In this document: piece by piece, positions 54,724-63,999 of the stretch | How positions within the stretch are numbered: position 1 is the stretch's first letter | Layout of the letters: every line of letters starts with the position of its first letter | Origin: DATCJA01 sp963814955 | Lineage (GTDB): Bacteria; Acidobacteriota; Vicinamibacteria; Vicinamibacterales; UBA2999 | Length of the DNA: 64,000 bases | Direction: 5' to 3' | NCBI GenBank assembly: GCA_963814955.1 | Contig: CAWFEX010000008.1 | Span: forward strand, 620,001 to 684,000 | Translations under genes and position numbers: made by a program | Notes under the pieces: model-generated | Database searches by the model: none | Seen by the model: only the letters and a program-made list of their open reading frames with translations | What the model was told of the DNA's origin: nothing

Positions 54724-55467
54724 TCACTGTTGCGTGGCCGTCCTTCTACGCAGCATCGCTGGAAGCTCGGCGATGGATCGAATACGTTTGCAATCCACGT
54801 TCGCCCTGAGGCCCGCTTCGTCCACCAGTACGGCCGCCAGTCCGGCACTACGGGCTCCTACGACATCAACGTAGTACATATCGCCCACGTGGATCGCCCG
54901 GTCGCTCGTCACGCCAAGCCGCTGGAGTGCCAACTCAAATAGTCGCGGATCGGGCTTCTCCAACCCTTCCTCGGCGGAATCCAGTATGACGTCGAAGAAC
55001 GAAGCCAACCCGATTCGCTCAAAGGCGACGCGAAGTGTCCCATTGGCATTTGACACCACGCCGAGTCGAAGACCCTGCCCTCGCAACGCCTTCAGCGTGG
55101 GGCAAACGAATTCCGGCACGTGCTCCCACAGGTTCGTCACCCGCTGATACTCACGCACTTCCGCCAAGGCCCTGTCCGTTCGGTCTGACAGCGGCACGCC
55201 CGCATGCGTGAGCACAAGGTTGAAGTATTCCAGCGCCCGGCGCAGATCAGTGGACGTGTTGACAATCTCGGCGACGTCCAGGGCGTATCGGGCGTGCGGA
55301 TCGGCTGCTGCCAGACTTGCTGGATCGGCGGAGATCCCCTGCCGTGCCAACGCTTCGGCGATGCGTGTCCAGTTGGGCCAGACCAATACGCCGCCGGCAT
55401 CAAGCAGAATCGCTTGAGCCCCATTCCTGATAGGTCGCTTCCTCTTCAAGGTTGTTCGCTTTCGCAC
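54724..55467 (-). CDS. HAD-family hydrolase
   Basis: The 247-aa product has HAD motif I as LLDAGGVLV (first Asp kept, second Asp replaced by Gly). Motif II is LGVVSNANGTL, and motifs III/IV are GLEKPDPRLFELAL and IHVGDMYYVDVVGA. A helical cap lies between I and II (residues 45-110). It may be a phosphatase or other phosphotransferase; loss of the second Asp suggests a non-phosphatase or altered activity. It is on the opposite strand to the EF-hand gene. Confidence 0.85.
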   Translation of the reverse strand: MRKRTTLKRKRPIRNGAQAILLDAGGVLVWPNWTRIAEALARQGISADPASLAAADPHARYALDVAEIVNTSTDLRRALEYFNLVLTHAGVPLSDRTDRALAEVREYQRVTNLWEHVPEFVCPTLKALRGQGLRLGVVSNANGTLRVAFERIGLASFFDVILDSAEEGLEKPDPRLFELALQRLGVTSDRAIHVGDMYYVDVVGARSAGLAAVLVDEAGLRANVDCKRIRSIAELPAMLRRRTATQQ

Positions 55468-55563
55468 GGCTGCGCGTTTACCACTGTACAGGGAGCCTCA
55501 AGACCGGATTCGCGCTGGGTTGACAAAGATCATCACTCAGAAAAGAAGAAACATGTGGATTAG

Positions 55564-55782
55564 ACGGTTGGCTTTGCCGTCGTCAACTTCTTCGACCTTT
55601 CGACAAACGAGTTCAGACAGTGCGTGAACGCCGGTTTCAACCTCACGGTCCTTAGCAACGGTCGTGCGGCGCTCTCGTTTGTTACCGAAGGTGGGTTTAA
55701 CTGCCCGATCGCACTCATCGAGCCGGAGCGAGCCTTCCGAGGGATCGATGAAACGATGTCGGCGCGGTTCCGGGTGGGCTGA
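55564..55782 (+). pseudogene. Fragment of an unknown protein (no start codon)
   Basis: An open frame after a TAG reads FAVVNFFDLSTNEFRQCVNA then NGRAALSFVTEGGFNCPIAL, ending at TGA 55780-55782. It lacks ATG, GTG or TTG until GTG 55624. The codon pattern looks coding, but I do not recognise a family. It is probably the 3' end of a lost gene. The rest of 55468-55917 is empty. Confidence 0.35.
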
Positions 55783-55917
55783 ATTCGCGCCAGGGCTTAC
55801 TTACCCAGTCGTGGTTGCACTGAGCACTTCACGGCACTAGACTCGCTGCCTTCAGCTCGAGCCCCCGTACAGCTCGCACTGGCGACCCTGAGCCCTGCAT
55901 CGGTAAAGGAGAGCACT

Positions 55918-56340
55918 ATGGCAGCTACGAGTGAACTGTTGGACCGTTTCGTCGATTTGTTCAACACCGACCGATTTGAAGAAGCGGAGCAGGATTTTGC
56001 CCCTGGCGGGTACCAGGAAGAGATCGGCACGAATCGTCGCCTCACACCCAAAGAGGGTACGGCCAACGCGCGTACCTGGAGAGAGGCGTTCCCCGATGCG
56101 CGGGGCACCATCACAACCAAAGTCGTCGAGGGGAACCGGGGCGCAGCGGAAATCGTGTGGCGCGGGACGAATAGCGGTGTGTTGATGGGACGGCCGGCGA
56201 CCGGAAAGCCGGTCACGGTCAGGGCGGTCGTCGTCCTTGAGACGAACGGCAGCAAGATCACCCGCGCGACGCACTACATCGACGTGGCCGGCATGATGGC
56301 GCAACTCGGGGTTGCGTCCAGCGTGACATCTGCTGCATGA
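55918..56340 (+). CDS. SnoaL-like ester cyclase family protein
   Basis: The 140-aa product (ATG 55918, SD AAAGGAGAG) starts ATSELLDRFVDLFNTDRFEE. It has the NTF2-like/SnoaL fold (REAFPDARGTITTKVVEGNR, then IVWRGTNSGVLMGRPATGKP, then ATHYIDVAGMMAQLG). Members cyclise polyketides or are of unknown substrate. A terminator follows. Confidence 0.88.
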   Translation: MAATSELLDRFVDLFNTDRFEEAEQDFAPGGYQEEIGTNRRLTPKEGTANARTWREAFPDARGTITTKVVEGNRGAAEIVWRGTNSGVLMGRPATGKPVTVRAVVVLETNGSKITRATHYIDVAGMMAQLGVASSVTSAA

Positions 56341-56351
56341 CGTTCCCTTCC

Positions 56352-56376
56352 GGGCCTCTGCAAAGAGGCCCTTTCT
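56352..56376 (+). terminator. Intrinsic terminator after SnoaL gene
   Basis: An 8-bp stem GGGCCTCT (56352-56359) pairs with AGAGGCCC (56364-56371), and TTTCT follows. It lies 12 bp past the SnoaL stop, between convergent genes. Confidence 0.75.
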
Positions 56377-56445
56377 CACTAGCCGGCTCGTGCTGTTCGC
56401 CGCGCTCGGCACGAGCCCCCTCCAGCCCGCCAACTTCGCGCTCGA

Positions 56446-59163
56446 TCACACGCGAAGGTTGCCCGCCGTAGCGGCTGCGACAGCGGGTGCCGGCCGCTGC
56501 AATTCCGCATCGGCTTTCTGTATGCATTCACGGACGCGAGCGGCCGCTGTCTCAACGTGATCTCGAATGTAGGTCAGGTGAGTTCCGGGAACGGAATGCA
56601 GTTCGATTTCCTGCATCGCATAATCTTCCCATCCCAGTGTCGGGCGTTTGTCGCTGTGGTCCTGCTCCGTGTGGACGATCATCGTGAGCCGACCCGGATA
56701 TCGTTTGGGCCGATACGCGTAAATGGCCCGTGAGTAGCTCCGTTGAACGTGGACAATATTCCGGTCAATCGAGGTGTCTGCCATCGAGCGCACATCTGTC
56801 AGCGACAGCCGTCTGACCATCTTGCCACTCTTCGCCGCGACGTAGCGAACCTTGCCCCACATCGTCCGTTGCCGCAGTTGCTCCAGCACGGCGGTGATCG
56901 CGATCGCGACTGGATGTGTGCGACCCAACCGGGTCAAACGACGGCGAACCTCCAGTGACGAGTCGGGGCGCGGCGTGTCCATGAGGATCAGCAGCGCAAG
57001 GTGTTCCCCTCGGGCATGTAACTGCTGCGCCATCTCGTAGGCGACAATCCCTCCGGCACATTCTCCGATCAGGTAATACGGACCGTGAGGCTGCACAGAT
57101 CGCATCGCCGTGATGTAATCGGCGGCGATCTGTTCGACACTCGATTGCGACGATTCGGTTCCCTCGGCACTACGTGCCCTGAAGCCGTAAAACGGATAGC
57201 GGGTTCCGGCATGACGAGCGAGCCTTGTGTATACGAAAAACTCGCTATCGCCGCCGATGCCTCCCGGCACGAAGAAAACGGGTGTTCGCGCGACGCCCCG
57301 CTGCAGTTGAATGAGATAACCGTCGCGACGGTACTTCTTGTCCCGTTCGGTGGCAATGTACCGGGCGAGCTTCTCGACCGTCGGGGCGTGCACCAGGAAG
57401 CCGGGCGGCAGCTCGATGGCGAATTCCGTTTCCAGCGCAGCGATTAACTCGACTGCGCTCAGCGAATCGCCTCCCAGATCGAAAAAGTCATCGGCAGTGC
57501 CAATCGGATGAGTACCGAGAATCTTCGTCCACGTCGCGAGGAGCTTTGCTTCGGTGGCGTCGTGAGGCGCCACGTTCCGCCTTTCAGGATTCGGTGTTGA
57601 ACGATCCGGAACAGGCAATGCGGCCCGGTTGATCTTGCCGTTTGGGGTTAGCGGCAACGCCTGGAGCGGGATGTAATGCGACGGGAGCATGTACGGTGCC
57701 AGACGACTGTTCAAAAAATGTCTGAGCGTCCTCACGTCAGGCGGCGGTTGAATCGGGGACGTGAAATAGGCGACCACACTCAGCTCCCCGTTGTGGTTCT
57801 TCAGCGGCACCACGACCGCGTCGTCAATGTCCGGGTGCAACAAGAGTTGTTGTTGCACTTCGACGAGGTCAACCCCATAACCGCGAATCTTCACTCGAAA
57901 ATCCTTGCGGCCCTTGTGGACGAGGCGGCCGTCGGGCAGCATCACACCAACGTCACCGGTGTGATAGACCACCTCGTCGCCACCTGCCGGATCCGGCTTG
58001 AACCTCGACGCCGTGAACTCTGGGTTCCGCCAGTAGCCCCGACTCAGATACCGGCTTCGCACCACAATCTCGCCAGGCGTATGAGGAGCTGCCTGCTGAC
58101 CGGCGTCGTCCACAACGAAGACGTTTTTGCCGGGCAGCGCATGTCCCACGGGCACGTCCGCTTCCACGCGAGCGGTGTGGTGATTCATCCTGTACTGGCA
58201 GATCAGTCCCGTTTCCGTTGCGTTCAAGCTATTGACAAACGCACAACCAGCGGAGAAATGCCGCTTGTACAGGTCGAGGTCGGACTTGTAGACCCTGTCA
58301 CTCGTGAGCCGCAGTAAGCGGACATCCGGAAAATGCGCGTCGTTCCGCAAACTGGCGCAGAACCGGCGGAACAACGGTGCGGCGATGAGCGCAATGGAAA
58401 TCCGCTCGCGCGAAAGCCAGTCAGCCATCCGCGACACGCCCTCTTTTGCGACATCGAACGGGAAAAGAGTCGCTCCAGCGAGTAGCGAGAAGACGGTCGT
58501 CGAAATTGCGTTTGCGGTGCCGGCCGTGAGCAGCGTCACCCGATCGTCCACGTGGACAGTCGCGATGATGCCGTGCAGCATGGCGTTGTGCAGCAGCGCG
58601 CGATGGTCCAGGATCACGCCTTTAGGCTGGCCGGTGGATCCGGACGTGTAGACGATACACGCCATTGCAGAGGCGCCAATCGGCAGTCGAAGATTGTCGT
58701 CTGGCGCGTCCACATCAACCAACTCCAACTCGATCAGTCTGCTGCGACCCCGCGACGCTTCGCGGGCCAACGTAACGTTCTGACGATCGGAAATGACCAA
58801 CTTCGCTCCCGCATCGTCGATGATCTCTGCAATCCTCGACTCGGGAAACGACGGATCGATTGGCACGAGATATTTGCCGCTCTTCAACACCGCGAGCATC
58901 GCGGCCGCGGGCTGGGTTCCTCGTGTCACGAGGATGGCCACGGCTTCAGATTGCGTCGACGTCTGCGCCAGAATGGCTCGCGCAAGGCGGTTCGCCGTCG
59001 CGTTGAGCTGCGCATACGTGACAACGGTTTCGTCCGACTTGAGCGCGACCTGATTCGGCAGTTCCGCGGCGATTTGTTCGAACCGATCGGGAAGGCTCCG
59101 CTGGAGCACATCCTCCGTGAAGGGAATCGACTGGCCGACCGAACCAATACCGTGATCAGTCAT
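56446..59163 (-). CDS. A-T-TE type nonribosomal synthetase with cysteine thioesterase
   Basis: The 905-aa product (ATG 59163) has an adenylation domain (A3 IVYTSGSTGQPKGV at 170-183; A5-like NSLNATETG at 311-319; A10 LTPNGKINRAAL with Lys510). A carrier domain has DLGGDSLSAVEL (Ser567), and a type I thioesterase has IGECAGGIVAYEM (699-711), where Cys702 replaces the usual Ser, with a His in PGTHLTY. There is no condensation domain. A4 reads AGTANAISTTVFSLLAG without the Asp that binds amino-acid amines. That fits aryl, 2-oxo or fatty acids; the product is unknown. A longer start at 59217 is unlikely. Confidence 0.9.
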   Translation of the reverse strand: MTDHGIGSVGQSIPFTEDVLQRSLPDRFEQIAAELPNQVALKSDETVVTYAQLNATANRLARAILAQTSTQSEAVAILVTRGTQPAAAMLAVLKSGKYLVPIDPSFPESRIAEIIDDAGAKLVISDRQNVTLAREASRGRSRLIELELVDVDAPDDNLRLPIGASAMACIVYTSGSTGQPKGVILDHRALLHNAMLHGIIATVHVDDRVTLLTAGTANAISTTVFSLLAGATLFPFDVAKEGVSRMADWLSRERISIALIAAPLFRRFCASLRNDAHFPDVRLLRLTSDRVYKSDLDLYKRHFSAGCAFVNSLNATETGLICQYRMNHHTARVEADVPVGHALPGKNVFVVDDAGQQAAPHTPGEIVVRSRYLSRGYWRNPEFTASRFKPDPAGGDEVVYHTGDVGVMLPDGRLVHKGRKDFRVKIRGYGVDLVEVQQQLLLHPDIDDAVVVPLKNHNGELSVVAYFTSPIQPPPDVRTLRHFLNSRLAPYMLPSHYIPLQALPLTPNGKINRAALPVPDRSTPNPERRNVAPHDATEAKLLATWTKILGTHPIGTADDFFDLGGDSLSAVELIAALETEFAIELPPGFLVHAPTVEKLARYIATERDKKYRRDGYLIQLQRGVARTPVFFVPGGIGGDSEFFVYTRLARHAGTRYPFYGFRARSAEGTESSQSSVEQIAADYITAMRSVQPHGPYYLIGECAGGIVAYEMAQQLHARGEHLALLILMDTPRPDSSLEVRRRLTRLGRTHPVAIAITAVLEQLRQRTMWGKVRYVAAKSGKMVRRLSLTDVRSMADTSIDRNIVHVQRSYSRAIYAYRPKRYPGRLTMIVHTEQDHSDKRPTLGWEDYAMQEIELHSVPGTHLTYIRDHVETAAARVRECIQKADAELQRPAPAVAAATAGNLRV

Positions 59164-59430
59164 ATCCGGGCTGAAAATCAGTCTTCCGCAACGTGACCTC
59201 GTTCCAAAGCCGCACATTGCCGGCTGGCGACTGCGCTGCTCCGCCGCACTGCGCGGAATGACTCAGCGTCAGGCATCGACATCCGGCGACTGTGATCGTC
59301 CCGACCAACGTCAGAACCTCACTGCGGCAACCGTCAAGTTTCGCACGACAGACGCAGAGGAATGGCTGTTCCCGTCATTTTGTGCTGGCTGAGCTCGTCG
59401 TGAACATCCGACAACTCAAATCCGTTCTGA

Positions 59431-59577
59431 ACTGGCTACAACAGTCCCTCGATATACTTCACCATCCAGGGCGGGTTCAGTGACTCGCCGCGCTGGCTGC
59501 AAATGCGTCCAACGGTGCTGGCGCCGCGTTTGGAAATGGGAACGCATCCCGCGTACCGCGTCATGAGGTCAAGATGA
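59431..59577 (+). pseudogene. Possible 3' remnant overlapping the next gene
   Basis: A frame without a normal start reads YFTIQGGFSDSPRWLQMRPT then MGTHPAYRVMRSR, ending at TGA 59575-59577, which overlaps the next ATG as ATGA. This overlap and the amino-acid mix suggest it is the end of a lost gene once coupled to the amidohydrolase. The rest of 59164-59573 shows nothing else. Confidence 0.3.
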
Positions 59578-60584
59578 CCCGAGCGCGACCGAATCGTTGT
59601 ATCGATATTCATCATCACTTTCTGCCACCAACGTGGCGTTCCGCGATGGAGTCGGCTGGTGTCCTTCCACAGAAGCGTCGTGATTGGTCCGCGGAAGCGT
59701 CTCTGGAGGTCATGGATCGAGCTGGCGTAACGACGTCGATTTTGTCCACCGGTCAGGCGATTTGGCGACTCGGGCCCGAGAAACGCGACGCCGTTCTTAT
59801 CAAGAGCGTTCGGGAAGCGAATGAGTACGGAGCGAAAATCGCCGATGAATATCGAGGCCGGTTCGGACTATGGGCATCTCTGCCTCTTTCCGATGTCGAC
59901 TCAGCACTCGATGAGATCACCTACGCAGTCGATGCGTTGGAGGTGTGCGGATTCGGACTGCCAAGCAGTTGGGAAGGCAAATACCTCGGTGATCCGGTGT
60001 TCAAACCGATAGTCGAGGAGCTGAACCGCCGCAATGCGATTGTGTTCATACACCCCACCGAATCGTCGCGCTGCGCAAACCTTCTCCCCGACGTGGTTCC
60101 GAATGTCATTGAATACGCGGCCGATACGACGCGCAGCATCATCAGCCTTGTGGTCAACGACGTGCCGAATCGCTACCCTGATATTCGATTCATATTTTCA
60201 CACGCGGGTGGCGTGATGCCGTTCTTGATCGAGCGTATCGTCGTCTACCTGGGGACGACGAACGAGCGACGAGAGGGTCGCGGTAATCTCAGGCGGTTTC
60301 TTGATCATCCTGAGCCTGGATCGCCGGTGAACGCATTACGGCGCTTCTACTACGACACCGCCCAAGCAGCAAATCATGTGAATATGGCAACCCTGAAACA
60401 GATCGTCGGCGCATCGCAGATCGTGTTTGGTTCCGATTATCCCTACACCACCCTGATCGATCATGTCGACGGTATGGAGGGCTGCGGTGTGTTTGACGCC
60501 AACGAACTCCGTTCAATCTATGCTGCTAACTGGGAGAACGTGATCGGCCAACAGCCATCCGCTATGTCGCCGCAGCGGCATTGA
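59574..60584 (+). CDS. ACMSD-family amidohydrolase
   Basis: The 336-aa product starts CIDIHHHFLPPTW with metal His-x-His. It has IVFIHPTESSR and IFSHAGGVMPFLIERIV, then the C-terminal Asp in FGSDYPYTTL, the ACMSD/gamma-resorcylate-decarboxylase signature (amidohydrolase-2). Members decarboxylate or hydrolyse aromatic acids with a zinc or manganese ion. It is more distant from the LigJ-like gene at 8364 than to ACMSD. It is divergent from the A-T-TE synthetase; a shared pathway is possible but unproven. Confidence 0.87.
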   Translation: MTRARPNRCIDIHHHFLPPTWRSAMESAGVLPQKRRDWSAEASLEVMDRAGVTTSILSTGQAIWRLGPEKRDAVLIKSVREANEYGAKIADEYRGRFGLWASLPLSDVDSALDEITYAVDALEVCGFGLPSSWEGKYLGDPVFKPIVEELNRRNAIVFIHPTESSRCANLLPDVVPNVIEYAADTTRSIISLVVNDVPNRYPDIRFIFSHAGGVMPFLIERIVVYLGTTNERREGRGNLRRFLDHPEPGSPVNALRRFYYDTAQAANHVNMATLKQIVGASQIVFGSDYPYTTLIDHVDGMEGCGVFDANELRSIYAANWENVIGQQPSAMSPQRH

Positions 60585-60752
60585 ATCTATGCGGCTTGCG
60601 ACTTCTCCCCCTCGAAGAGAGTCCTTCAGCGTTTCGGACTTCGATCGCGTGATTCCGGGTGCGCGACCAACTGCGGGTCCTCGATCACAGCCGGCGTCGA
60701 CTGATGGTGCGACCACTCGTGATCGAGGTAAACCAGGCTGCCATCACGGCGA

Positions 60753-61769
60753 TCAGCGGCGTGGACCTTTCGCGGTGAATCTCGCCAGCACGAGGTCGTC
60801 GAGGCGGATGTTGTGCGTCCAGATGAACTCCGCGTCGCCAAAATACTTCGTGTAATTCACGTAACCGGGCACGTTCGTCACCTCGATGGGCCTCCAGATG
60901 ACGGCCCGCGGCCACGCCGAATCGTTGAAGCCCGGCGCCGTCCAGTTATCGGGAACGGGGAAATGCAGCGCCCGGCATTTCATCGGGTCGCTCTGCGCGC
61001 ATGCCGGCCGCACCGCCTGCGAGCAGAAGCTCGAATCGCGGCCGCCTGCGGTCCGTACACAGAAAGGATCGTCGAGCGGCGCAATGTAGAACGTCTCAGC
61101 CCGCCAGTCAGCGTGCGTGCCGTTGCCGTCGCTGAAATACGCGATGAACCCTCCGTCGCCGATGTTGAACGGCTGATATTCCATGCCCAGCCCGTGCTTC
61201 GTTTCCCAGTCGATCCCCTTGATGGCATACGTCATCGGATATCTGGCGCGAAACCGCACGACCGTGGAGTTGAACGGTGTCATGCCGAGGCTGTCGCGCG
61301 CGACAATCTGCCCGTTCACGTACAGCTCGTAGTAGTTGTCGGCGAAGATGAAGCCCGTAATCTCCACGCCGTCCTTGTCGATGACGACGGTCTTCAACTG
61401 TTTTTCCCAATCTGGGTTGTCGCCGGTGCCCAGGCAATCGTTGAAGAGGTCGACTGCCAGCGGCGCGTTGTCCTGCACCGGACCCGGCACGACCCATTTC
61501 TTTCCGTCCGTGGACGTGCTGACGCCGGTGCTGACGGGAAAGACATCCGGCTCGATTTTCATGGACGTCGGTTCGTGCGTGCACTTGGGCGCGAGCGAAA
61601 TCGGCATCACATTGGACGCCGGCCCCATCGAGAGCGAGGCGCCGGGCGGCGCCGCGTTTGGATCGGGCTTCGAACCGGGCCCCTGTTGCGCGGCAGGCAC
61701 CGCGAGCATCGCCGCCGTCACGAGCCCCACTGCCGCAGAGATCCGCAGCCCGAATGTGCTGATGGTCAC
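60753..61769 (-). CDS. Secreted protein of unknown function
   Basis: The 338-aa product has a signal peptide (RISAAVGLVTAAMLAVPAAQ). It has a Cys-containing body: ISLAPKCTHEPTSMKIE, VVIDKDGVEITGFIFADNYY then ELYVNGQIVARD, and PDNWTAPGFNDSAWPRAVIW. The NYYELYVNG and DNW-x-x-FNDSAWP motifs are those of galactose-binding-like (jelly-roll) folds. It may bind a sugar or be a structural surface protein. It is divergent from the amidohydrolase. Confidence 0.6.
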   Translation of the reverse strand: MTISTFGLRISAAVGLVTAAMLAVPAAQQGPGSKPDPNAAPPGASLSMGPASNVMPISLAPKCTHEPTSMKIEPDVFPVSTGVSTSTDGKKWVVPGPVQDNAPLAVDLFNDCLGTGDNPDWEKQLKTVVIDKDGVEITGFIFADNYYELYVNGQIVARDSLGMTPFNSTVVRFRARYPMTYAIKGIDWETKHGLGMEYQPFNIGDGGFIAYFSDGNGTHADWRAETFYIAPLDDPFCVRTAGGRDSSFCSQAVRPACAQSDPMKCRALHFPVPDNWTAPGFNDSAWPRAVIWRPIEVTNVPGYVNYTKYFGDAEFIWTHNIRLDDLVLARFTAKGPRR

Positions 61770-61796
61770 TGATGGCCTCCTTCGAATGCACAGCCA

Positions 61797-61821
61797 GGCG
61801 GCTCCGGAAGGACCGCCCTAC
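61797..61821 (-). repeat. REP-like palindrome, family 2 (minus orientation, degenerate)
   Basis: On the minus strand it reads GTAGGGCGGTCC-TTCC-GGAGCCGCC. It keeps the GTAG foot and one stem mismatch. It lies in the gap between the secreted protein and the MFS gene. Confidence 0.6.
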
Positions 61822-61982
61822 GTGTCAACTCACGCGAGAACACCTGATTTGAAGATCACCAACCACCGAGGCAGTGAGACACCAAGGCGAATTCATTGGC
61901 CCTTCTCGGTGTCTCGGTCGTACGTATTCACTGTCAACACAACTGAACTCGGGATCAGCGAAATCCGAGACAACGACGCGAA

Positions 61983-63335
61983 TCAGGCGGTCGCCTCCGC
62001 ACCGACGACGCTCTTTTCGGGATCGATGAGGAAGATCCAGATCAGCGCTCCGAGCAGCATGACCACCGCACTCACCGCGAATGGCGCCACCCAGTATCCG
62101 CGACCGAACAGGGTCCCGTAGACGATCGGCGTCAGCGACGCGGCCAGCGCGCCCGCCATGTTCATCACACCGGTGACCGTGCCGCTGAACCGTCCGCCTA
62201 CGTCCATCGGCACGGCCCACGCGGGGCCAATCACCCACTCGAGGAAGAAAAACGATGTGGCCAGGCAGAGGATCGACGTCGTCGCATCGCCCACCATGGC
62301 CGCGGGGAGCACGAAGGCGCCGGCGAGCAGAAATCCCGCGGCCGCCACACCGCGGCGGGCGAGCTTTGCGTTGCCGGTGCGCTTCAGCGTGATGTCGGAC
62401 AGCCAGCCCCCGACGACATCGCCGGCCATCCCTGCAAGCAGCGGGATCGAGCCCCAGAAGCCGAGCGCGAGAATCGACAATCCGCGGTACTCGCGAAGGT
62501 AGGTGGGATACCAGGTCAGATAGAAGTTCGTGCCGAAGAAGAAGCAGCAGTAGCCGAGCGCGATCCACCACATGTTCGGCGCGGACAGGATCTGCTTCCA
62601 CGGTGTGGCGGGTCGGGACGTGGACACGGTCTTCGATGTGCCGTCCGCGTTGACGCCGCGGATCTGGGCGAGCTCCGCACGGTTGACTTGCGGATGGTCC
62701 TCCGGCCGCTCACGGTAGAACCACCAGAAGGCCGCGACCCAAAAGAACCCGATTGCGCCGAACACGTAAAACATCACGCGCCAGCCGTAGGCGAGCACCA
62801 GACCTCCTGCGGTGAGTGGAGTGATGGCGACAGCAAAGCGGCTGAAGAAATGCGTGATGCCCTGAATGCGTCCGCGCTCTGAAGGGGCGAACCAGAGCTG
62901 CATGCCGCGGCTCGCCACAGGGAATGCGCCAGCCTCACCAATGCCGAGCAACAGACGCGCGGTGAGCAGCGTGCCGAATCCGGTTGCGGCGCCGGTGAGC
63001 ATCGCCGTCGTCGAGGTCCAGGCGAGAAGGACGTTGAGGACCTTCTTGGGTCCGAAGCGATCGCCAAGCCAGCCGACCGGCACCTGTCCGAGCGCGTACG
63101 CCCATGTAAAGGCCGCCAGCACGAGTCCCATCTGCGCGAGTGTGAGGCCGAACGTTTCGCGGATTTCTGGCTGCGCGACGGAGATGATGCCCCGATCGAG
63201 GTAGCAGATCAGGTACATCAGGCTGAACAACACCAGCATCCACCAGCGCACGCGCGTCGCCGTGATGCTTTTCTCGAGCACCGCCTGATGCAAGAGCGGA
63301 TCGGAAACAGCTGCGGTCCGGTTCACATCAGCCAC
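61983..63335 (-). CDS. MFS transporter, anion:cation symporter family
   Basis: The 450-aa protein has twelve helices. Its ACS-family signature is LICYLDRGIISVAQPEIRET after the first helix, VPVGWLGDRFGPKKVLNVLL (the RxGxKK-type loop), and LLLGIGEAGAFPVASRGMQL. These carriers move organic acids such as glucarate, galactonate or phthalate with H+ or Na+. The next gene downstream of the pair's promoter is the Gfo/Idh dehydrogenase, 31 bp upstream of this start, so they form an operon for a sugar or aromatic acid. Confidence 0.92.
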   Translation of the reverse strand: MADVNRTAAVSDPLLHQAVLEKSITATRVRWWMLVLFSLMYLICYLDRGIISVAQPEIRETFGLTLAQMGLVLAAFTWAYALGQVPVGWLGDRFGPKKVLNVLLAWTSTTAMLTGAATGFGTLLTARLLLGIGEAGAFPVASRGMQLWFAPSERGRIQGITHFFSRFAVAITPLTAGGLVLAYGWRVMFYVFGAIGFFWVAAFWWFYRERPEDHPQVNRAELAQIRGVNADGTSKTVSTSRPATPWKQILSAPNMWWIALGYCCFFFGTNFYLTWYPTYLREYRGLSILALGFWGSIPLLAGMAGDVVGGWLSDITLKRTGNAKLARRGVAAAGFLLAGAFVLPAAMVGDATTSILCLATSFFFLEWVIGPAWAVPMDVGGRFSGTVTGVMNMAGALAASLTPIVYGTLFGRGYWVAPFAVSAVVMLLGALIWIFLIDPEKSVVGAEATA

Positions 63336-63366
63336 GAGTGTTCCTCCGGCCCCTCGGTGTCAGAGG

Positions 63367-63999
63367 TCAGGCAACCGCGCCTGCGAGCGTCGGGGAGTCC
63401 TCCACAACCAGGGCGACCGGCTGGTTGGTCTCAACCGACAGGTCCGCCGCCTTGTACAACTGCATGACCAGACGGGCGTGTTCCGCGGTGACGAGCGGCT
63501 GTTTGCCCGTGGCCACGCACTCGAGGAAGTGCAGCGTTTCGGCCTCCATCGGTCCGGCGTAGACGTGGTTCACCTTCTCGCCCGGCATCGACGAAATGGG
63601 GAAGCGGATGCCGTCCTTCATCGTGGTGACGTAGACGTCGCGATGCGTGTCGTCCACCATCACCGCCCCTTCGGTGCCCACGACCTCAATCCAGGTCGAG
63701 GCGAAATTCGGGTACGCCGGCGGCAGCACCCAGCCGCCGCCAATCGTAAACACGGTGCCGTCATCCATCGTGACGATCATCCAGACGCAGTCTGGCGCGT
63801 TGTACTGCGCTTTCATGATCTTGGCGGCCTCCTGCGCATAGATCCGGATCGGCTTGCGGGGCGCCAGGCACCAGAGCACGAAGTCGATATCGTGCGTGGA
63901 TTCCATGGCCGCCGGAGACAGCTTCACGCGGCCGCTGATCTTCTTGCCGAGGTTGCGGGTGATATGGCGGCTGACCAGCGCGCTGACCGGCTCGCCAAT
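63367..63999 (-). CDS. Gfo/Idh/MocA-family oxidoreductase, 3' part
   Basis: The frame runs off the right end of the window, so only the C-terminal 210 residues are seen. They give VSRHITRNLGKKISGRVKLS, then STHDIDFVLWCL (the conserved His/Asp of the family) and a beta-sheet domain with VVGTEGAVMVDD and GPMEAETLHFLECVATGKQP. The NAD(P)-binding half lies beyond the window. It oxidises a sugar or acid; the MFS gene follows it by 31 bp. The substrate is unknown. Confidence 0.87.
   Translation of the reverse strand: MGEPVSALVSRHITRNLGKKISGRVKLSPAAMESTHDIDFVLWCLAPRKPIRIYAQEAAKIMKAQYNAPDCVWMIVTMDDGTVFTIGGGWVLPPAYPNFASTWIEVVGTEGAVMVDDTHRDVYVTTMKDGIRFPISSMPGEKVNHVYAGPMEAETLHFLECVATGKQPLVTAEHARLVMQLYKAADLSVETNQPVALVVEDSPTLAGAVA

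Noticed and set aside
61850..61925. Text like GAGACACCAAGG and CTCGGTGTCTCGG suggesting a dispersed repeat
   Set aside because: It looks repetitive, but only one locus is in the window, so I cannot support a family.
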